The notes: generated from the sequence alone by a model not told the origin. Counted from the stretch's first letter, positions 42,404-52,239 are shown. The stretch: DNA of 64,000 nt from an uncultured Bacillota bacterium (GCA_958352855.1 CATWQE010000005.1:27374-91373); one strand, 5' to 3'. Program-made: numbers and translations.

Positions 42404-43117
42404 ATGAATACGCAATTTATCAAAGGGCTTTCCATTGACTGGAACAGGATTGCCCCCTATAGTTATCTGAGGGAAATCGAGGCTTTACATGATTTGAAAA
42501 GTCTGGAATTTACCAGTCCCATCACTTTTTTTGTGGGGGAGAATGGCAGCGGCAAGTCCACTTTGCTGGAAGCCATTGCCATAGCGGCTGGATTTAATCC
42601 GGAAGGGGGAAGCAGAAATTATCACTTTTCTACGTTTGATTCCCATTCAGAGCTCTGTGAGGCTATTCGGATTGTGCGAGGTTATAATCGACCTGGATTG
42701 GGATATTTTCTGAGAGCAGAGAGCTTTTATAATGTGGCAACCAAGGAGATGGATTATGCGGATGAAGACCATCCGTCTCAAAAATATCATGAAAAGTCTC
42801 ATGGAGAAAGTTTTCTGACTCTGGCTCAAAATCAGTTTCGTCCTCATGGGCTGTATTTGCTGGATGAGCCGGAGGCAGCTTTGTCACCCCAGAGACAACT
42901 GACACTTTTAATAAATATTCACGAATGTGCAAAAGCAGGCGCACAATTTTTTATCGTGACTCATTCCCCGATTTTGCTGGGGATGCCGGGAGCGGAAATT
43001 TTGACCTTTGATGAAGGGAAGCTGCATGCCTGCTCCTATGAGGAGACAAGCAGCTATCAGATTACGGAGCTATATATTAATAACCGCAAACAACTGCTGG
43101 AGAGATTATTAGATTAA
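42404..43117 (+). CDS. Small AAA/ABC-type ATPase
   Basis: 237 residues. Walker A VGENGSGKSTLLEA (~46-59), an ABC-like signature SHGESFL, Walker B GLYLLDEPEAALSP and the His switch FIVTHSPIL. It is an SMC/RecF-like head without coiled coil, soluble and about the minimum size for the fold. Relatives are annotated as AAA_15/AAA_21 proteins without known function. GGAGGTG precedes the ATG; 14 bp before the nucleosidase gene. Confidence 0.85.
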   Translation: MNTQFIKGLSIDWNRIAPYSYLREIEALHDLKSLEFTSPITFFVGENGSGKSTLLEAIAIAAGFNPEGGSRNYHFSTFDSHSELCEAIRIVRGYNRPGLGYFLRAESFYNVATKEMDYADEDHPSQKYHEKSHGESFLTLAQNQFRPHGLYLLDEPEAALSPQRQLTLLINIHECAKAGAQFFIVTHSPILLGMPGAEILTFDEGKLHACSYEETSSYQITELYINNRKQLLERLLD

Positions 43118-43130
43118 AGAGGAAAGGCGG

Positions 43131-43826
43131 ATGGTAAACATGACAAACATAGGGATTTTATGTGCCAGCGATACAGAACTGGAACCATTTCTGGATTACA
43201 TAGAAGTAGAGAAAACCGTAGAAAAAGCGATGCTGAAGTTTTACAAAGGCAGTATAGGTGAGCATCCTGTAGTTGCTGTGTATAGTGGTGTCTGCAAAGT
43301 AAACGCAGCCATTGCGGCGCAGATTTTAATTGATGAATTTCAGGTGACACACATGATAAATGCGGGAACAGCAGGGGGAATGGATGAAGGCGTACAATTA
43401 TTTGATACTGTGGTATCCCGGCAGATGATGTATCATGATGTGGCGGAGGATATCCTGACAGAATTTCATCCATGGCTGAAAGAGAATTATTTTTGTGCAG
43501 ATAAGAACCTTCTTCTGGCCGCCAGACAATATAGCCGCCAGACCTCTTTTCCCATGCTTTTTGGCAGAATGGTAACAGGGGAACAGTTTATTGAGGATGA
43601 TAAAAGGGCAGAAATTAATGCAGCCTGTGCGCCCCTTTCTGTAGATATGGAAACCGCCAGCGCAGCCCATGTATGCTATGTCAATGAGATTCCCTTTTTA
43701 AGCGTAAGAACCATTACCGATACAGCAGATCATAAAGGGGCAGAAAATTTTGAAAAGAACTGTGAGGCTGCTTCCAGACAATGCGCAAAGATTGTGACTG
43801 GTATTCTGGGACAGTTACCATCCTAA
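43131..43826 (+). CDS. mtnN: 5'-methylthioadenosine/S-adenosylhomocysteine nucleosidase
   Basis: 231 residues. PNP-fold features: IGILCASDTELEPFLDYI at the start, GVCKVNAAIAAQILIDEF, NAGTAGGMDEGVQLFDTVV, VDMETASAAHVCYVNEIPFLSVRTITDTAD with the catalytic Asp in the last motif. Cleaves adenine from MTA and SAH for methionine and AI-2 metabolism. Start may be ATG 43131 or 43140; both have AGAGGAAAGGCGG nearby. The last 12 bp overlap the transglutaminase gene on the other strand. Confidence 0.93.
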   Translation: MVNMTNIGILCASDTELEPFLDYIEVEKTVEKAMLKFYKGSIGEHPVVAVYSGVCKVNAAIAAQILIDEFQVTHMINAGTAGGMDEGVQLFDTVVSRQMMYHDVAEDILTEFHPWLKENYFCADKNLLLAARQYSRQTSFPMLFGRMVTGEQFIEDDKRAEINAACAPLSVDMETASAAHVCYVNEIPFLSVRTITDTADHKGAENFEKNCEAASRQCAKIVTGILGQLPS

Positions 43827-46199
43827 TATATAACAAATATAAAACCGCCTGAAAGGACTGCTGTTTTTCAGCAGTTTTTTTCTGTAAATCCCATAAACCG
43901 TCCGCAAATCCCGCAGTTGTTTCCTCTCCGGTTTCGCCTGTCCAAAGGTGAAGCCTTCCGCCATCTGGTAGAATTCCAGAAAGATTTTTTGCTCTTTTTC
44001 CGGAAGTTTTTCTGTAAATATGCGGAAAAGTTCCTGGTCTGACAGTCCCTCAGAAGAGAAGCTATAGAGACGTTCCCAGAGCTTTAAGAGGCTTCTGAAA
44101 ACAGTTTGAAAACAATCATAAGAAGAAACTGCAAAGTAGCCAAGATGCTTCCGAAAACAAAGGGTGCGCCAAAGAAGAAGTGCTGCAAAAAGCAGTGTCA
44201 CTGCTACAAAAAGGAGGAACAAGAGGCGCAGTATGGACAAAAGGGCTGTTACAATAGAAGGTGTTTTTTGCCCTTTGCTTTCTTCTTTTTGGGAGAGAGT
44301 GGCATCCCCCTTTTCGGGATTTTTTTCAGGTGTTTCAGGGGAAACTTCGGTTTTTTTTTCTACTGGTTTTGGTGGCTGAACCTGGTTTTGAGAATCCTCT
44401 TCCTGATTCTGGGGAATGGAAGCTGCTGTATCAGAAGCAGCAGGGGTCACTTCCACAGGAATCCATCCACCTTTTCCAACATAGATTTCCGTCCAGGCAT
44501 GGGCGGAAGCATCTGTAATCTGACAGGTATAGGAACCACTGTCCGTTGCCTGCAAATCCTGTGGGTGAATGACATAACCACTGACATAACGGGCAGGAAT
44601 TCCATACATACGGAATAAAAGAGTACCTGCAGTAGCGAAATGAATACAGAATCCCTGGTGCTGGCGAAACAGAAAATCCTCCACAAACTCATTGCCAAAG
44701 GGAAGAGGTTCTAAATTCAGGCTGTAAGAAGCATGCTCCCAGAGAAAAGTCTGGATTTCCCGGGCTGCATCCTGAATCTGAGAAACAGAGGGTTGTTCCA
44801 GCATGGATTGGAACACTGGAAGCTTCTGGATTTCTTCTGAGAGGGCAGAAAGCCTGTTTTTTGGAACCTCCAGATAATGCTTTGTTACATAAGAGCGGTA
44901 TAGCTTCTCTATTGCAGCCTTTCGCGAAGAAAGAGCAGGGGATTCCAGGATTTGGGCATCAGATAAGGCAAGGGGAATGCCAGAGAAGCTTACGGATTTC
45001 GAAAAAGGCTTTTTTAACTCATTAGATTCTCCGGTTTCAAGGTTATCAGGAATCTGCACACCCCAGGGAAGATAACTGTAAGAGGCAGAAAAAGCAGGAG
45101 AAAGCGTCATTTCATAAAGGCTGCTGTTCTGCTTTTTTACAACATCAAAGGGAATGTTGTGTAATAATGAAATATTGTCTTGAGAATCACGTTTATTAGA
45201 GCGCAGGAAATCCTCCAGGAGTTGGTCTTCGCAAGATTTCCACTGGGAACCTGTATAAGTTTTTCCCACGAACCCTCTTAAATAAATGGACTCTGAGGGA
45301 CGGGAATCTGAGGAAAAGTAGAACATCGTTTCATTGTTATGAACAGGAGCGGTATTGCTGAGAGATTCCCTGGAACGTACCTGTTCTTTTGTGCGTGAAG
45401 AGGCAGAAGTATCAGAAGCAGAAGATGGTTCAAACAAGGCTGTACAGAGTTCATTTACCTTTGTATAAAGAGGCTTTCTCCACTGGAAGAGATTCTGTGA
45501 AACTGTTGGAACCAATATCTGGGCGCACAAAAAATAGAGAAAAAGTGTGCAGCAGGGAACTGCCAGCGCAGAAATTCCGGGAGACTGGTTTTGCTTTAAA
45601 ACATTCCAAAACAAGAAGGCAGTCAGAAAACAACCAAGGGAAACAAAAGTGGGACTGACGTTAAGGAAAAAATCCAGGGATGGAGGAAGAAGCAGCAAAA
45701 GAAGAAGGAAAAAGGTCTTTTTTCCTGTAGCAGCAAGGTAGAAAAGCAGCAAAAATACACCTGTAGCTGCAGGCAGGAACAGATGGTAGTCATCTCCTTT
45801 TAAAACATAGGATGGAAATAAGGATATCCCATAGCCATCCTCTAAAATATGATTCAGATTTCCAAGAAAAGCCCGGGTTTCCAGAAGGAAATTTTCACGT
45901 TTCAGGCAGAGAAGAAAAACTTCCAAAATACAGAAGCCAAGCAAAAGCATTCTTTGATATTTTGGTTTGGGAATACTTTGCACTATGGTAAAAAAGAGTG
46001 AGAATACAAGAAGCCATGGAGCAAAAGCTTCTGCATCCCAGGGCTTGGAGAGGATTAATAAGAAAGAAAGCAGAAAGCCCAAAGAAGCAGAAGCGTACAG
46101 AATAAAGCGGCATAAAAACAAAACTGCATGTTGCCAGGCAGTGGCAGGTTGTGCTGTTTTAGACTGTATGGAAACCAGGGGTGTTTTTTCTTTTCTCAT
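43815..46199 (-). CDS. Transglutaminase-like membrane protein (TgpA type)
   Basis: 794 residues. A run of membrane helices in the first ~230 residues, a long extracellular part with a transglutaminase-core domain (FCIHFATAGTLLFRMYGIPARYVSGYVI with catalytic Cys; SAHAWTEIYVGKGGWIPVEVTPA with His and the acidic partner), a Pro/Glu/Lys-rich linker, one more helix and a DUF4129-like cytoplasmic tail. Third gene of the MoxR-DUF58-TgpA operon, whose members are thought to act together in maturation or cross-linking of envelope proteins. GGGAGG site present. Confidence 0.9.
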   Translation of the reverse strand: MRKEKTPLVSIQSKTAQPATAWQHAVLFLCRFILYASASLGFLLSFLLILSKPWDAEAFAPWLLVFSLFFTIVQSIPKPKYQRMLLLGFCILEVFLLCLKRENFLLETRAFLGNLNHILEDGYGISLFPSYVLKGDDYHLFLPAATGVFLLLFYLAATGKKTFFLLLLLLLPPSLDFFLNVSPTFVSLGCFLTAFLFWNVLKQNQSPGISALAVPCCTLFLYFLCAQILVPTVSQNLFQWRKPLYTKVNELCTALFEPSSASDTSASSRTKEQVRSRESLSNTAPVHNNETMFYFSSDSRPSESIYLRGFVGKTYTGSQWKSCEDQLLEDFLRSNKRDSQDNISLLHNIPFDVVKKQNSSLYEMTLSPAFSASYSYLPWGVQIPDNLETGESNELKKPFSKSVSFSGIPLALSDAQILESPALSSRKAAIEKLYRSYVTKHYLEVPKNRLSALSEEIQKLPVFQSMLEQPSVSQIQDAAREIQTFLWEHASYSLNLEPLPFGNEFVEDFLFRQHQGFCIHFATAGTLLFRMYGIPARYVSGYVIHPQDLQATDSGSYTCQITDASAHAWTEIYVGKGGWIPVEVTPAASDTAASIPQNQEEDSQNQVQPPKPVEKKTEVSPETPEKNPEKGDATLSQKEESKGQKTPSIVTALLSILRLLFLLFVAVTLLFAALLLWRTLCFRKHLGYFAVSSYDCFQTVFRSLLKLWERLYSFSSEGLSDQELFRIFTEKLPEKEQKIFLEFYQMAEGFTFGQAKPERKQLRDLRTVYGIYRKKLLKNSSPFRRFYICYILGW
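43857..43881 (+). terminator. Terminator of mtnN located inside the 3' coding end of the convergent gene
   Basis: ACTGCTG (43857-43863) pairs with CAGCAGT (43869-43875), followed by T6. It functions for the plus strand while the same bases encode the C-terminal region of the transglutaminase protein. Confidence 0.75.
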
Positions 46200-46215
46200 G
46201 AGGCATCCTCCCTTT

Positions 46216-47292
46216 TTATACAGGAATAGTCATGTCATTTGTAAAGGGACAAGGGCTTTGGGCGTCAAAGCCAAGGGTTAAATCGGTACACAAAAGAAGG
46301 CGGGTACAGTAAGTATCACAGGGATATTCTTCGGCATAAAAGTCGTATAAATCTTTTTTGTCTTCATATAAAGTTTCATGAAGCAGGGCATAAATACACA
46401 AAGTATGCTCCTCCTCTGTCCGCACAGGATAGCGCACCAGACTCTGATTTTTTGCGTCAAACCAGACAACCAGATGGTTGCACCTGGCTTCCAAAAGTGA
46501 GAAGCTAAGAGATACTGTAAATTCCAGAAAACGACTAAACTGTCGGGCAGAATCCTTCGTGTGAAGAGCTTGAAGCTGGAGAAACACAAGAACCGGAAAG
46601 CCTTCTGGTCGTCCAGGGTCGCGGACTAAAAGGCTTCCTGTTCTGGCGCTTAGCTTCCAGTGGATTTGACGCATCTTGTCTCCGGGAAGAAATTCGCGAA
46701 TTTCATTGGAAGGAAGAAGAGCGCCTCCTGGAAGGATTTCTTCAAATCCCTGGCTCTCAGCAGCAAAATACCGGGTAGTTTCTTTTACCTGAACATCCAG
46801 AGGAAGAGCGGTTGGATAGAAGAACACCTGGCAACTGAATTCGCCGGGGAGCGGGAACTGTAACAAGGAAAAAGGACTGTGTAAACGCAGATGCTTTCCT
46901 GCTATCTGAAATTTTCCATAGAGTTCACTGGTGATTATTCCGGAAACAGGAGTTATCTTTTTTCCAGATGCGCAAAAGCGCAAAACACTGGATTGCACCA
47001 GATTTTTCTGAGCATCCAGAAGGTATAAATCCATAGAAAGTCCGGAAACAGGAAAAAAACCTGTATTTTTTACCAGAATGGTAAAGGGACAGGTATCTTT
47101 TTGAAAGGTTTTGGCAAGCGCTGTGGGAAAACGGAATTTCAGACAAAAAACAGCATAGAGAAATTTTCCAAGTCCCAGAACCATACAAAGAAGCAGGAGA
47201 AGCATCAGGGCACAGGCAGCGGAACTCTTATAGAGAATTGTCACATAAAGCAAAACCATCAAAAAGCAGACGGAAAGTATATTAGAAATCAT
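46216..47292 (-). CDS. DUF58 domain protein
   Basis: 358 residues from the ATG at 47292, preceded by AAGGAG; a longer frame to 47448 lies inside the moxR gene. Two N-terminal membrane helices, then a beta domain and the DUF58/vWA-like part (GFEEILPGGALLPSNEIREFLPGDKMRQIHWKLSARTGSLLVRDPGRPEG). Second gene of the MoxR operon; DUF58 proteins are thought to be partners of MoxR chaperones. The start is 1 bp from the moxR stop. Confidence 0.9.
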   Translation of the reverse strand: MISNILSVCFLMVLLYVTILYKSSAACALMLLLLLCMVLGLGKFLYAVFCLKFRFPTALAKTFQKDTCPFTILVKNTGFFPVSGLSMDLYLLDAQKNLVQSSVLRFCASGKKITPVSGIITSELYGKFQIAGKHLRLHSPFSLLQFPLPGEFSCQVFFYPTALPLDVQVKETTRYFAAESQGFEEILPGGALLPSNEIREFLPGDKMRQIHWKLSARTGSLLVRDPGRPEGFPVLVFLQLQALHTKDSARQFSRFLEFTVSLSFSLLEARCNHLVVWFDAKNQSLVRYPVRTEEEHTLCIYALLHETLYEDKKDLYDFYAEEYPCDTYCTRLLLCTDLTLGFDAQSPCPFTNDMTIPV

Positions 47293-47293
47293 A

Positions 47294-48256
47294 TCAGGAG
47301 TCTCCTTTGTAATGCTTGCGAACAGAAGGAACAGGGGTGCTTTTAGAAATTTCTTCCAGTACATCGCGGCTGTCCACATGGCTGATTCTGGCTTTGGCAT
47401 TGAGACAGAGGCGGTGAAGACAGACATCCTGGAAAACCCGCTGCACATCCTCTGGCGTCACATAGCTTCTTCCCGCAAGGTAGGCGCCTGCCTGAGCCAT
47501 ATGAGTAAGGGCAAGCGTGCCTCTTGGACTGATGCCAAGTTCCACCATGGGGTGAACTCTGGTTGCCTGTATGAGACTGCAAATATAGTGGTAGATGCGG
47601 TCATGGATAAAAATCTGGCGGCATTCTTCCTGGAGAAGCAAAAGCTCCCTGGTCTCTAAGACTGGATGTAGGTTTTCCAGAGGATTGCTGGTGATTCTTC
47701 CTTTTAAAATGGCAATTTCTTCTTCCATATCGGGATAGCCCAGACTGAGACAAATGGTAAAGCGGTCTAGCTGAGACTGAGGAAGTAACTGCGTTCCTGC
47801 AGAACCGGCAGGGTTCTGGGTTGCAAGGACAGTAAATGGTTTTGGCAGAGCATGAGTGACACCGTCTACACTTACCTGACCCTCTTCCATAACCTCCAGA
47901 AGCGCTGACTGGGTTTTGGGAGAAGTGCGGTTGATTTCATCACCAAGAAAGAGGTTGCACATCAAAGCCCCAGGCTGGTAATAAAATTTATTGGTTTCTT
48001 TCCGATACATGGTAAATCCGGTTAAATCTGCGGGTAATACGTCAGGAGTAAAGGTAAGCCTTTTTTCTTTTAAATTCAAAACTCTGGAAAAAGCGAGAGC
48101 CAAGGTTGTTTTTCCCACACCTGGAATATCTTCCAGAAGGATATGACCAGAGCTTAAAATAGCCATCATAACCTTTTCAATACAATCCTGCTTTCCAATC
48201 ACTGCTTTTTGAACTTCTTCGATCACCTGGTGGGCAAGCTGACTGTGATGATTCAT
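47294..48256 (-). CDS. MoxR-type AAA+ ATPase
   Basis: 320 residues. Walker A EDIPGVGKTTLAL (~43-55), Walker B LFLGDEINRTSPKTQSALLEVMEEGQV, sensor 1 LATQNP, arginine finger QSQLDRF and the C-terminal lid. Chaperone-like ATPase that heads the MoxR-DUF58-transglutaminase operon. Strong AGGAGG site. Transcribed away from the Sel1-repeat gene. Confidence 0.94.
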   Translation of the reverse strand: MNHHSQLAHQVIEEVQKAVIGKQDCIEKVMMAILSSGHILLEDIPGVGKTTLALAFSRVLNLKEKRLTFTPDVLPADLTGFTMYRKETNKFYYQPGALMCNLFLGDEINRTSPKTQSALLEVMEEGQVSVDGVTHALPKPFTVLATQNPAGSAGTQLLPQSQLDRFTICLSLGYPDMEEEIAILKGRITSNPLENLHPVLETRELLLLQEECRQIFIHDRIYHYICSLIQATRVHPMVELGISPRGTLALTHMAQAGAYLAGRSYVTPEDVQRVFQDVCLHRLCLNAKARISHVDSRDVLEEISKSTPVPSVRKHYKGDS

Positions 48257-48374
48257 AAGTTCCTCCTAAGATGAATAAAAATGCGAAAACAAAAGTAACT
48301 ATAAGAAATATTCTGAAATTATTATAATATAAAAAGAAAAAACATGTCAACGTAAAGATATACTTTTCTTGAGA

Positions 48375-48403
48375 TTGTGATAAAGAGGCGGACATGGTAC
48401 AAT
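48375..48403 (+). promoter_or_regulatory. Promoter of the Sel1-repeat gene
   Basis: TTGTGA (48375-48380), 17-bp spacer, TACAAT (48398-48403). Confidence 0.7.
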
Positions 48404-48455
48404 ATCATGGCGAAAGAAACAGACAGATTTCATAAAAGCAGTAAGGAGAATAGAG

Positions 48456-48836
48456 ATGGCGAGTGAATATTATAAACCTTGTAAAGAATTGGAACAATGT
48501 GAAGCATTGGATCAATATTGGGAAAAGAAGCAGTTTGATAAATTTTTTGAAGAGTATTTGAAAATTGCAGAAGAGACCAGTTACCCTTTGGCACAATGCC
48601 AGGTAGGATTCTGCTATTTAGAGGGAATCGGAGTTGAAAGAAATTTTGAGAAAGCATTCTATTGGTGTTTGCTGGCAGCAGAACAGGGAGACTGGGATGC
48701 ACAGTACAATTTGGCAAGTATGTATGAAGAAGGTTTGTACGTAGAAAAAGATTTAGAAAAAGCGAAGCATTGGTATTTGTGTGCAGCGAATCAGGGGCAT
48801 AAGTTGGCTATGAAAAAGATTGTTGACAAATTATGA
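48456..48836 (+). CDS. Sel1-like repeat protein
   Basis: 126 residues, no signal peptide. Two clear Sel1-like repeats: PLAQCQVGFCYLEGIGVERNFEKAFYWCLLAAEQG and DAQYNLASMYEEGLYVEKDLEKAKHWYLCAANQG, ending AMKKIVDKL. A small protein-protein interaction scaffold. AAGGAGAATAG precedes the ATG. It may share a transcript with aroF 42 bp downstream. Confidence 0.85.
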   Translation: MASEYYKPCKELEQCEALDQYWEKKQFDKFFEEYLKIAEETSYPLAQCQVGFCYLEGIGVERNFEKAFYWCLLAAEQGDWDAQYNLASMYEEGLYVEKDLEKAKHWYLCAANQGHKLAMKKIVDKL

Positions 48837-48877
48837 CACGCAAGATATGATTACCCTAACTTAAGGAGGAAGAAACC

Positions 48878-49888
48878 ATGATTTTAGTATTAAAGCAAGG
48901 CGCAGACGAGAGAAAAGTAGAAGAATTAAAACAGCAGCTTATAGGACAGGGACTGAAATTACATTTATCAGAAGGTCTGAATACGTCTCTTATTGGCCTG
49001 ATTGGAGATACAACAGAAGTAAGCGAAGACTGGCTCAATGCCCTGGATGTGATTGAGTCTGTGAAACGTATTAAAGAACCTTATAAAAAGGCCAGCAAAA
49101 ATATGCATCCATTACCCTCTGTTTTTGATATTCAGGGGAGAAAGATTGGCGGAGAGAATTTTCAGGTGATTGCAGGCCCCTGCTCCATAGAGACCAGAGA
49201 GCAGATGACAGAGGTTGCAGAGCGGGTGAAACAGGCAGGAGCCGGATTTTTAAGAGGAGGAGCCTTCAAACCCAGAACTTCCCCCTATGCTTTTCAGGGA
49301 CTTGGAGATGAAGGGCTGAAAATGCTTCTGGAGGCAAAAAAAGCTACAGGCCTGCCTATTGTAACTGAGATTATGAGTGCAGAACATCTGCCTTTGTTTG
49401 AAGATGTGGATGTAATTCAGGTAGGAACCAGAAATATGCAGAACTTCCAGTTGTTAAAGGAACTTGGAAAAATCAGAAAGCCCATTCTTCTGAAACGCGG
49501 TATGGCAAACACCCTGGAAGAGTTGTTGATGAGTGCAGAGTACATTATGGCAGGGGGAAATGAACAGGTTATTCTCTGTGAGCGGGGAATCCGTACCTTT
49601 GAGACTTCTATGAGAAATACCCTGGACATTTCAGCAATTCCCATGCTGAAATCCAAGACTCACCTTCCGGTTATTGTAGATCCAAGCCATGCAGCGGGAA
49701 TCCGTTTTATGGTGGAGCCACTTACCATGGCAGCTATTGCGGCAGGGGCAGACGGTGTTATGATTGAGGTACACAACAATCCTGAAAAAGCCTTATGTGA
49801 TGGAAAACAGTCCCTGACACCAGACGCTTTTCAAGAAGTTATGGAAAAAGTTAAGAAAACAACAGAATTTTTTGGGAAGAAAATGTAG
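48878..49888 (+). CDS. aroF: 3-deoxy-7-phosphoheptulonate (DAHP) synthase, type I-beta
   Basis: 336 residues. An N-terminal ferredoxin-like regulatory domain (1-70) precedes the catalytic barrel: VIAGPCSIETREQ, GGAFKPRTSPYAFQGLG, QVGTRNMQNFQLL, PVIVDPSHAAG, GVMIEVHNNPEKALCDGKQSL. This layout is that of the Thermotoga/Bacillus-type enzyme, where the added domain gives feedback by Tyr or Phe. First step of the shikimate pathway. Confidence 0.95.
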   Translation: MILVLKQGADERKVEELKQQLIGQGLKLHLSEGLNTSLIGLIGDTTEVSEDWLNALDVIESVKRIKEPYKKASKNMHPLPSVFDIQGRKIGGENFQVIAGPCSIETREQMTEVAERVKQAGAGFLRGGAFKPRTSPYAFQGLGDEGLKMLLEAKKATGLPIVTEIMSAEHLPLFEDVDVIQVGTRNMQNFQLLKELGKIRKPILLKRGMANTLEELLMSAEYIMAGGNEQVILCERGIRTFETSMRNTLDISAIPMLKSKTHLPVIVDPSHAAGIRFMVEPLTMAAIAAGADGVMIEVHNNPEKALCDGKQSLTPDAFQEVMEKVKKTTEFFGKKM

Positions 49889-49908
49889 ACAGAAATGGAG
49901 ATAATTGT

Positions 49909-52089
49909 ATGAAATCTCTTGTTTTAGCAGAAAAACCTTCTGTGGCCAGAGACATTGCCAGAGTACTGCATTGCAGCAAAAAGATAAACGGCGCCCTGGA
50001 GGGAGAGAAGTATATTGTTACCTGGGCATTGGGGCATCTGGTCACACTGGCAGACCCGGAGGAATATGATCAGAAGTATAAAGAATGGAAGATGGAATAT
50101 CTGCCCATGCTGCCAAAACGGATGGATCTGGTGGTCATCCGCCAGACTAACAAGCAGTATCAGGCAGTGAAAACTCAGCTTTACAGAAAAGATGTAGGGG
50201 AGATTATTATTGCTACAGATGCAGGACGTGAGGGAGAATTAGTGGCACGCTGGATTTTGGAAAAATCCAACTGCAGAAAGCCCATAAAACGTCTTTGGAT
50301 TTCTTCCGTAACTGATAAGGCAATCAGAGAGGGATTTTCTCATTTAAAAGACGGAAGAGATTACAATCCGCTGTATGACGCGGCAGTATCTCGCGCAGAA
50401 GCAGACTGGCTGGTAGGAATCAATGCGACCAGAGCGCTGACCTGTAAGTATAATGCCCAGTTGTCCTGTGGAAGGGTGCAGACGCCCACCTTGGCCATGA
50501 TTGCAGCCAGAGAAGAGGAAATACGGAATTTTAAACCAGAGGAATATTATGGTTTTACCATCAGTGCCGGAGGAAACCGTTGGACCTGGCAGGATAAAAA
50601 AAGCGGAAGTACCCGTTCTTTTCATAAGGACCGTATGGAGGCTGTAAAGGCAGCGGCGGGAAACGGTGTTCTGACGGTGACATCTGTGGAAAAAAGCAGG
50701 AAAGCAACTGCTTCCCCGGGACTTTATGACTTGACAGAGCTTCAAAGAGATGCCAACCAGAGATTTGGATTTTCTGCAAAGGAAACACTGAATATTATGC
50801 AGCGGTTGTATGAGAATCATAAGGTGCTTACTTATCCAAGAACAGATTCCAGATTTATAGGAACCGATGTGGTTCCCACCATAAAAGAGCGTTTAAAAGC
50901 CTGTGCAGTGGGGCCTTATCGAAAGATGGCAGGCGCATTGTCCATGAAACCGGTAAAGGTGAATAAATCTTTTGTGGATGATAAAAAAGTCAGTGACCAT
51001 CATGCCATTATTCCTACAGAGCAATTTGTACAGTTGGAACATATGACCAATGAAGAGCGGAAAATTTACGATTTAGTGGTAAGGAGATTCTTTAGTGTGT
51101 TATACCCTCCCTTTGAATACGAACAGATTCTTATGAAAGGCGAAGCGGGGGGAGAAGTCTTTACCGCAAAGGGAAAAATTGTAAAGAGCCAGGGCTGGAA
51201 AGCGGTTTACGCGGAAGAGGCAGGAGAGCAGGAGGAAGAGTTCCAGAAGCTTACTGAGGCGGAAAAGGGGGCTCATCTGAAAATTGAAAGGGCAGAGCTG
51301 ACCCAGGGGAAAACAAAACCTCCGGCTCCATTTTGCGAAGCAACCCTGCTGTCTGCTATGGAAAATCCGGTAAAATATATGCAGACCAAAGATACAAAGG
51401 CGGCAAAGACCCTCGGGGAAACAGGGGGTCTGGGAACCGTAGCTACCAGAGCAGATATTATTGAGAAGCTGTTTGGCACCTTTTTGATGGAAAAGCGGGG
51501 ACAGGAGATTCATATTACATCAAAGGCAAAGCAGCTTCTGGAGCTGGTACCGGAAGATTTGAAGAAACCGGAGCTTACTGCGGATTGGGAAATGAAGCTG
51601 TCTAAAATAGCAGAAGGAAAACTGAAAAAAGATGTATTTTTAAGTGAAATTCGTGGTTATACCCAGGAACTGATTCAGGAAATTAAAGAAGGAGAGGGAA
51701 CTTTCCGCCATGAGAATCTCACCAATACCAAATGTCCGGTATGTGGGAAGAGAATGCTGGCAGTGAATGGGAAAAACAGTAAAATGCTGGTGTGCCAGGA
51801 CAGAGAGTGCGGACACAGGGAGACTGTTTCAAGAGTAACCAATGCCAGATGTCCTAATTGTCATAGAAAGATGGAACTGTATGTAAAGGGGAAGGAAGAT
51901 ACCTTTATCTGCCAGACCTGCGGATACAAGGAGAAACTTTCCAGCTTCCAGCAAAGACGGGCAAAGGAAGGCGCAGGAGTCAGTAAAAAGGATGTTCAGC
52001 GTTACCTTAACAAGCAGAAAAAGGAAGCCAGTCAGCCGGTAAACAATGCTTTCGCAGATGCATTGGCAAGACTGAATTTAAAAGAATAG
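49909..52089 (+). CDS. topB: DNA topoisomerase III
   Basis: 726 residues. Toprim domain at the N-terminus (LVLAEKPSVARDIARVL; IIATDAGREGELVARWIL), catalytic Tyr in KVLTYPRTDSRF (~310), ALTCKYNAQLSCGRVQTPTLAM, and two C-terminal zinc ribbons (CPVCGKRM...CQDRECGH; CPNCHRKM...CQTCGY). Type IA enzyme that resolves linked DNA. Housekeeping length; a version on mobile elements also exists but nothing here suggests one. Confidence 0.94.
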   Translation: MKSLVLAEKPSVARDIARVLHCSKKINGALEGEKYIVTWALGHLVTLADPEEYDQKYKEWKMEYLPMLPKRMDLVVIRQTNKQYQAVKTQLYRKDVGEIIIATDAGREGELVARWILEKSNCRKPIKRLWISSVTDKAIREGFSHLKDGRDYNPLYDAAVSRAEADWLVGINATRALTCKYNAQLSCGRVQTPTLAMIAAREEEIRNFKPEEYYGFTISAGGNRWTWQDKKSGSTRSFHKDRMEAVKAAAGNGVLTVTSVEKSRKATASPGLYDLTELQRDANQRFGFSAKETLNIMQRLYENHKVLTYPRTDSRFIGTDVVPTIKERLKACAVGPYRKMAGALSMKPVKVNKSFVDDKKVSDHHAIIPTEQFVQLEHMTNEERKIYDLVVRRFFSVLYPPFEYEQILMKGEAGGEVFTAKGKIVKSQGWKAVYAEEAGEQEEEFQKLTEAEKGAHLKIERAELTQGKTKPPAPFCEATLLSAMENPVKYMQTKDTKAAKTLGETGGLGTVATRADIIEKLFGTFLMEKRGQEIHITSKAKQLLELVPEDLKKPELTADWEMKLSKIAEGKLKKDVFLSEIRGYTQELIQEIKEGEGTFRHENLTNTKCPVCGKRMLAVNGKNSKMLVCQDRECGHRETVSRVTNARCPNCHRKMELYVKGKEDTFICQTCGYKEKLSSFQQRRAKEGAGVSKKDVQRYLNKQKKEASQPVNNAFADALARLNLKE

Positions 52090-52098
52090 CATGAGAGA

Positions 52099-52135
52099 AA
52101 GAGATTGTCGCAGGATGGATGGCAGTCTCTTTTTT
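52099..52135 (+). terminator. Terminator after topB
   Basis: AGAGATTG (52100-52107) pairs with CAGTCTCT (52123-52130) with one G-U, followed by a T run. Confidence 0.7.
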
Positions 52136-52239
52136 ATACGTGTTTATAAATTTTTTAGGAAAAAAATCTTGCTATAAAAAGGTTTCTTGTGTTACTATAG
52201 TATAGTGCTAAAGCAATAAGAGAAAAGGGGGAATTCAAA

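Noticed and set aside
42239..42415. N-terminal extension of the RpnS-like frame
   Set aside because: It runs through the promoter region; the ATG at 42238 has GAGGTGAT in front, so the longer version is not needed.
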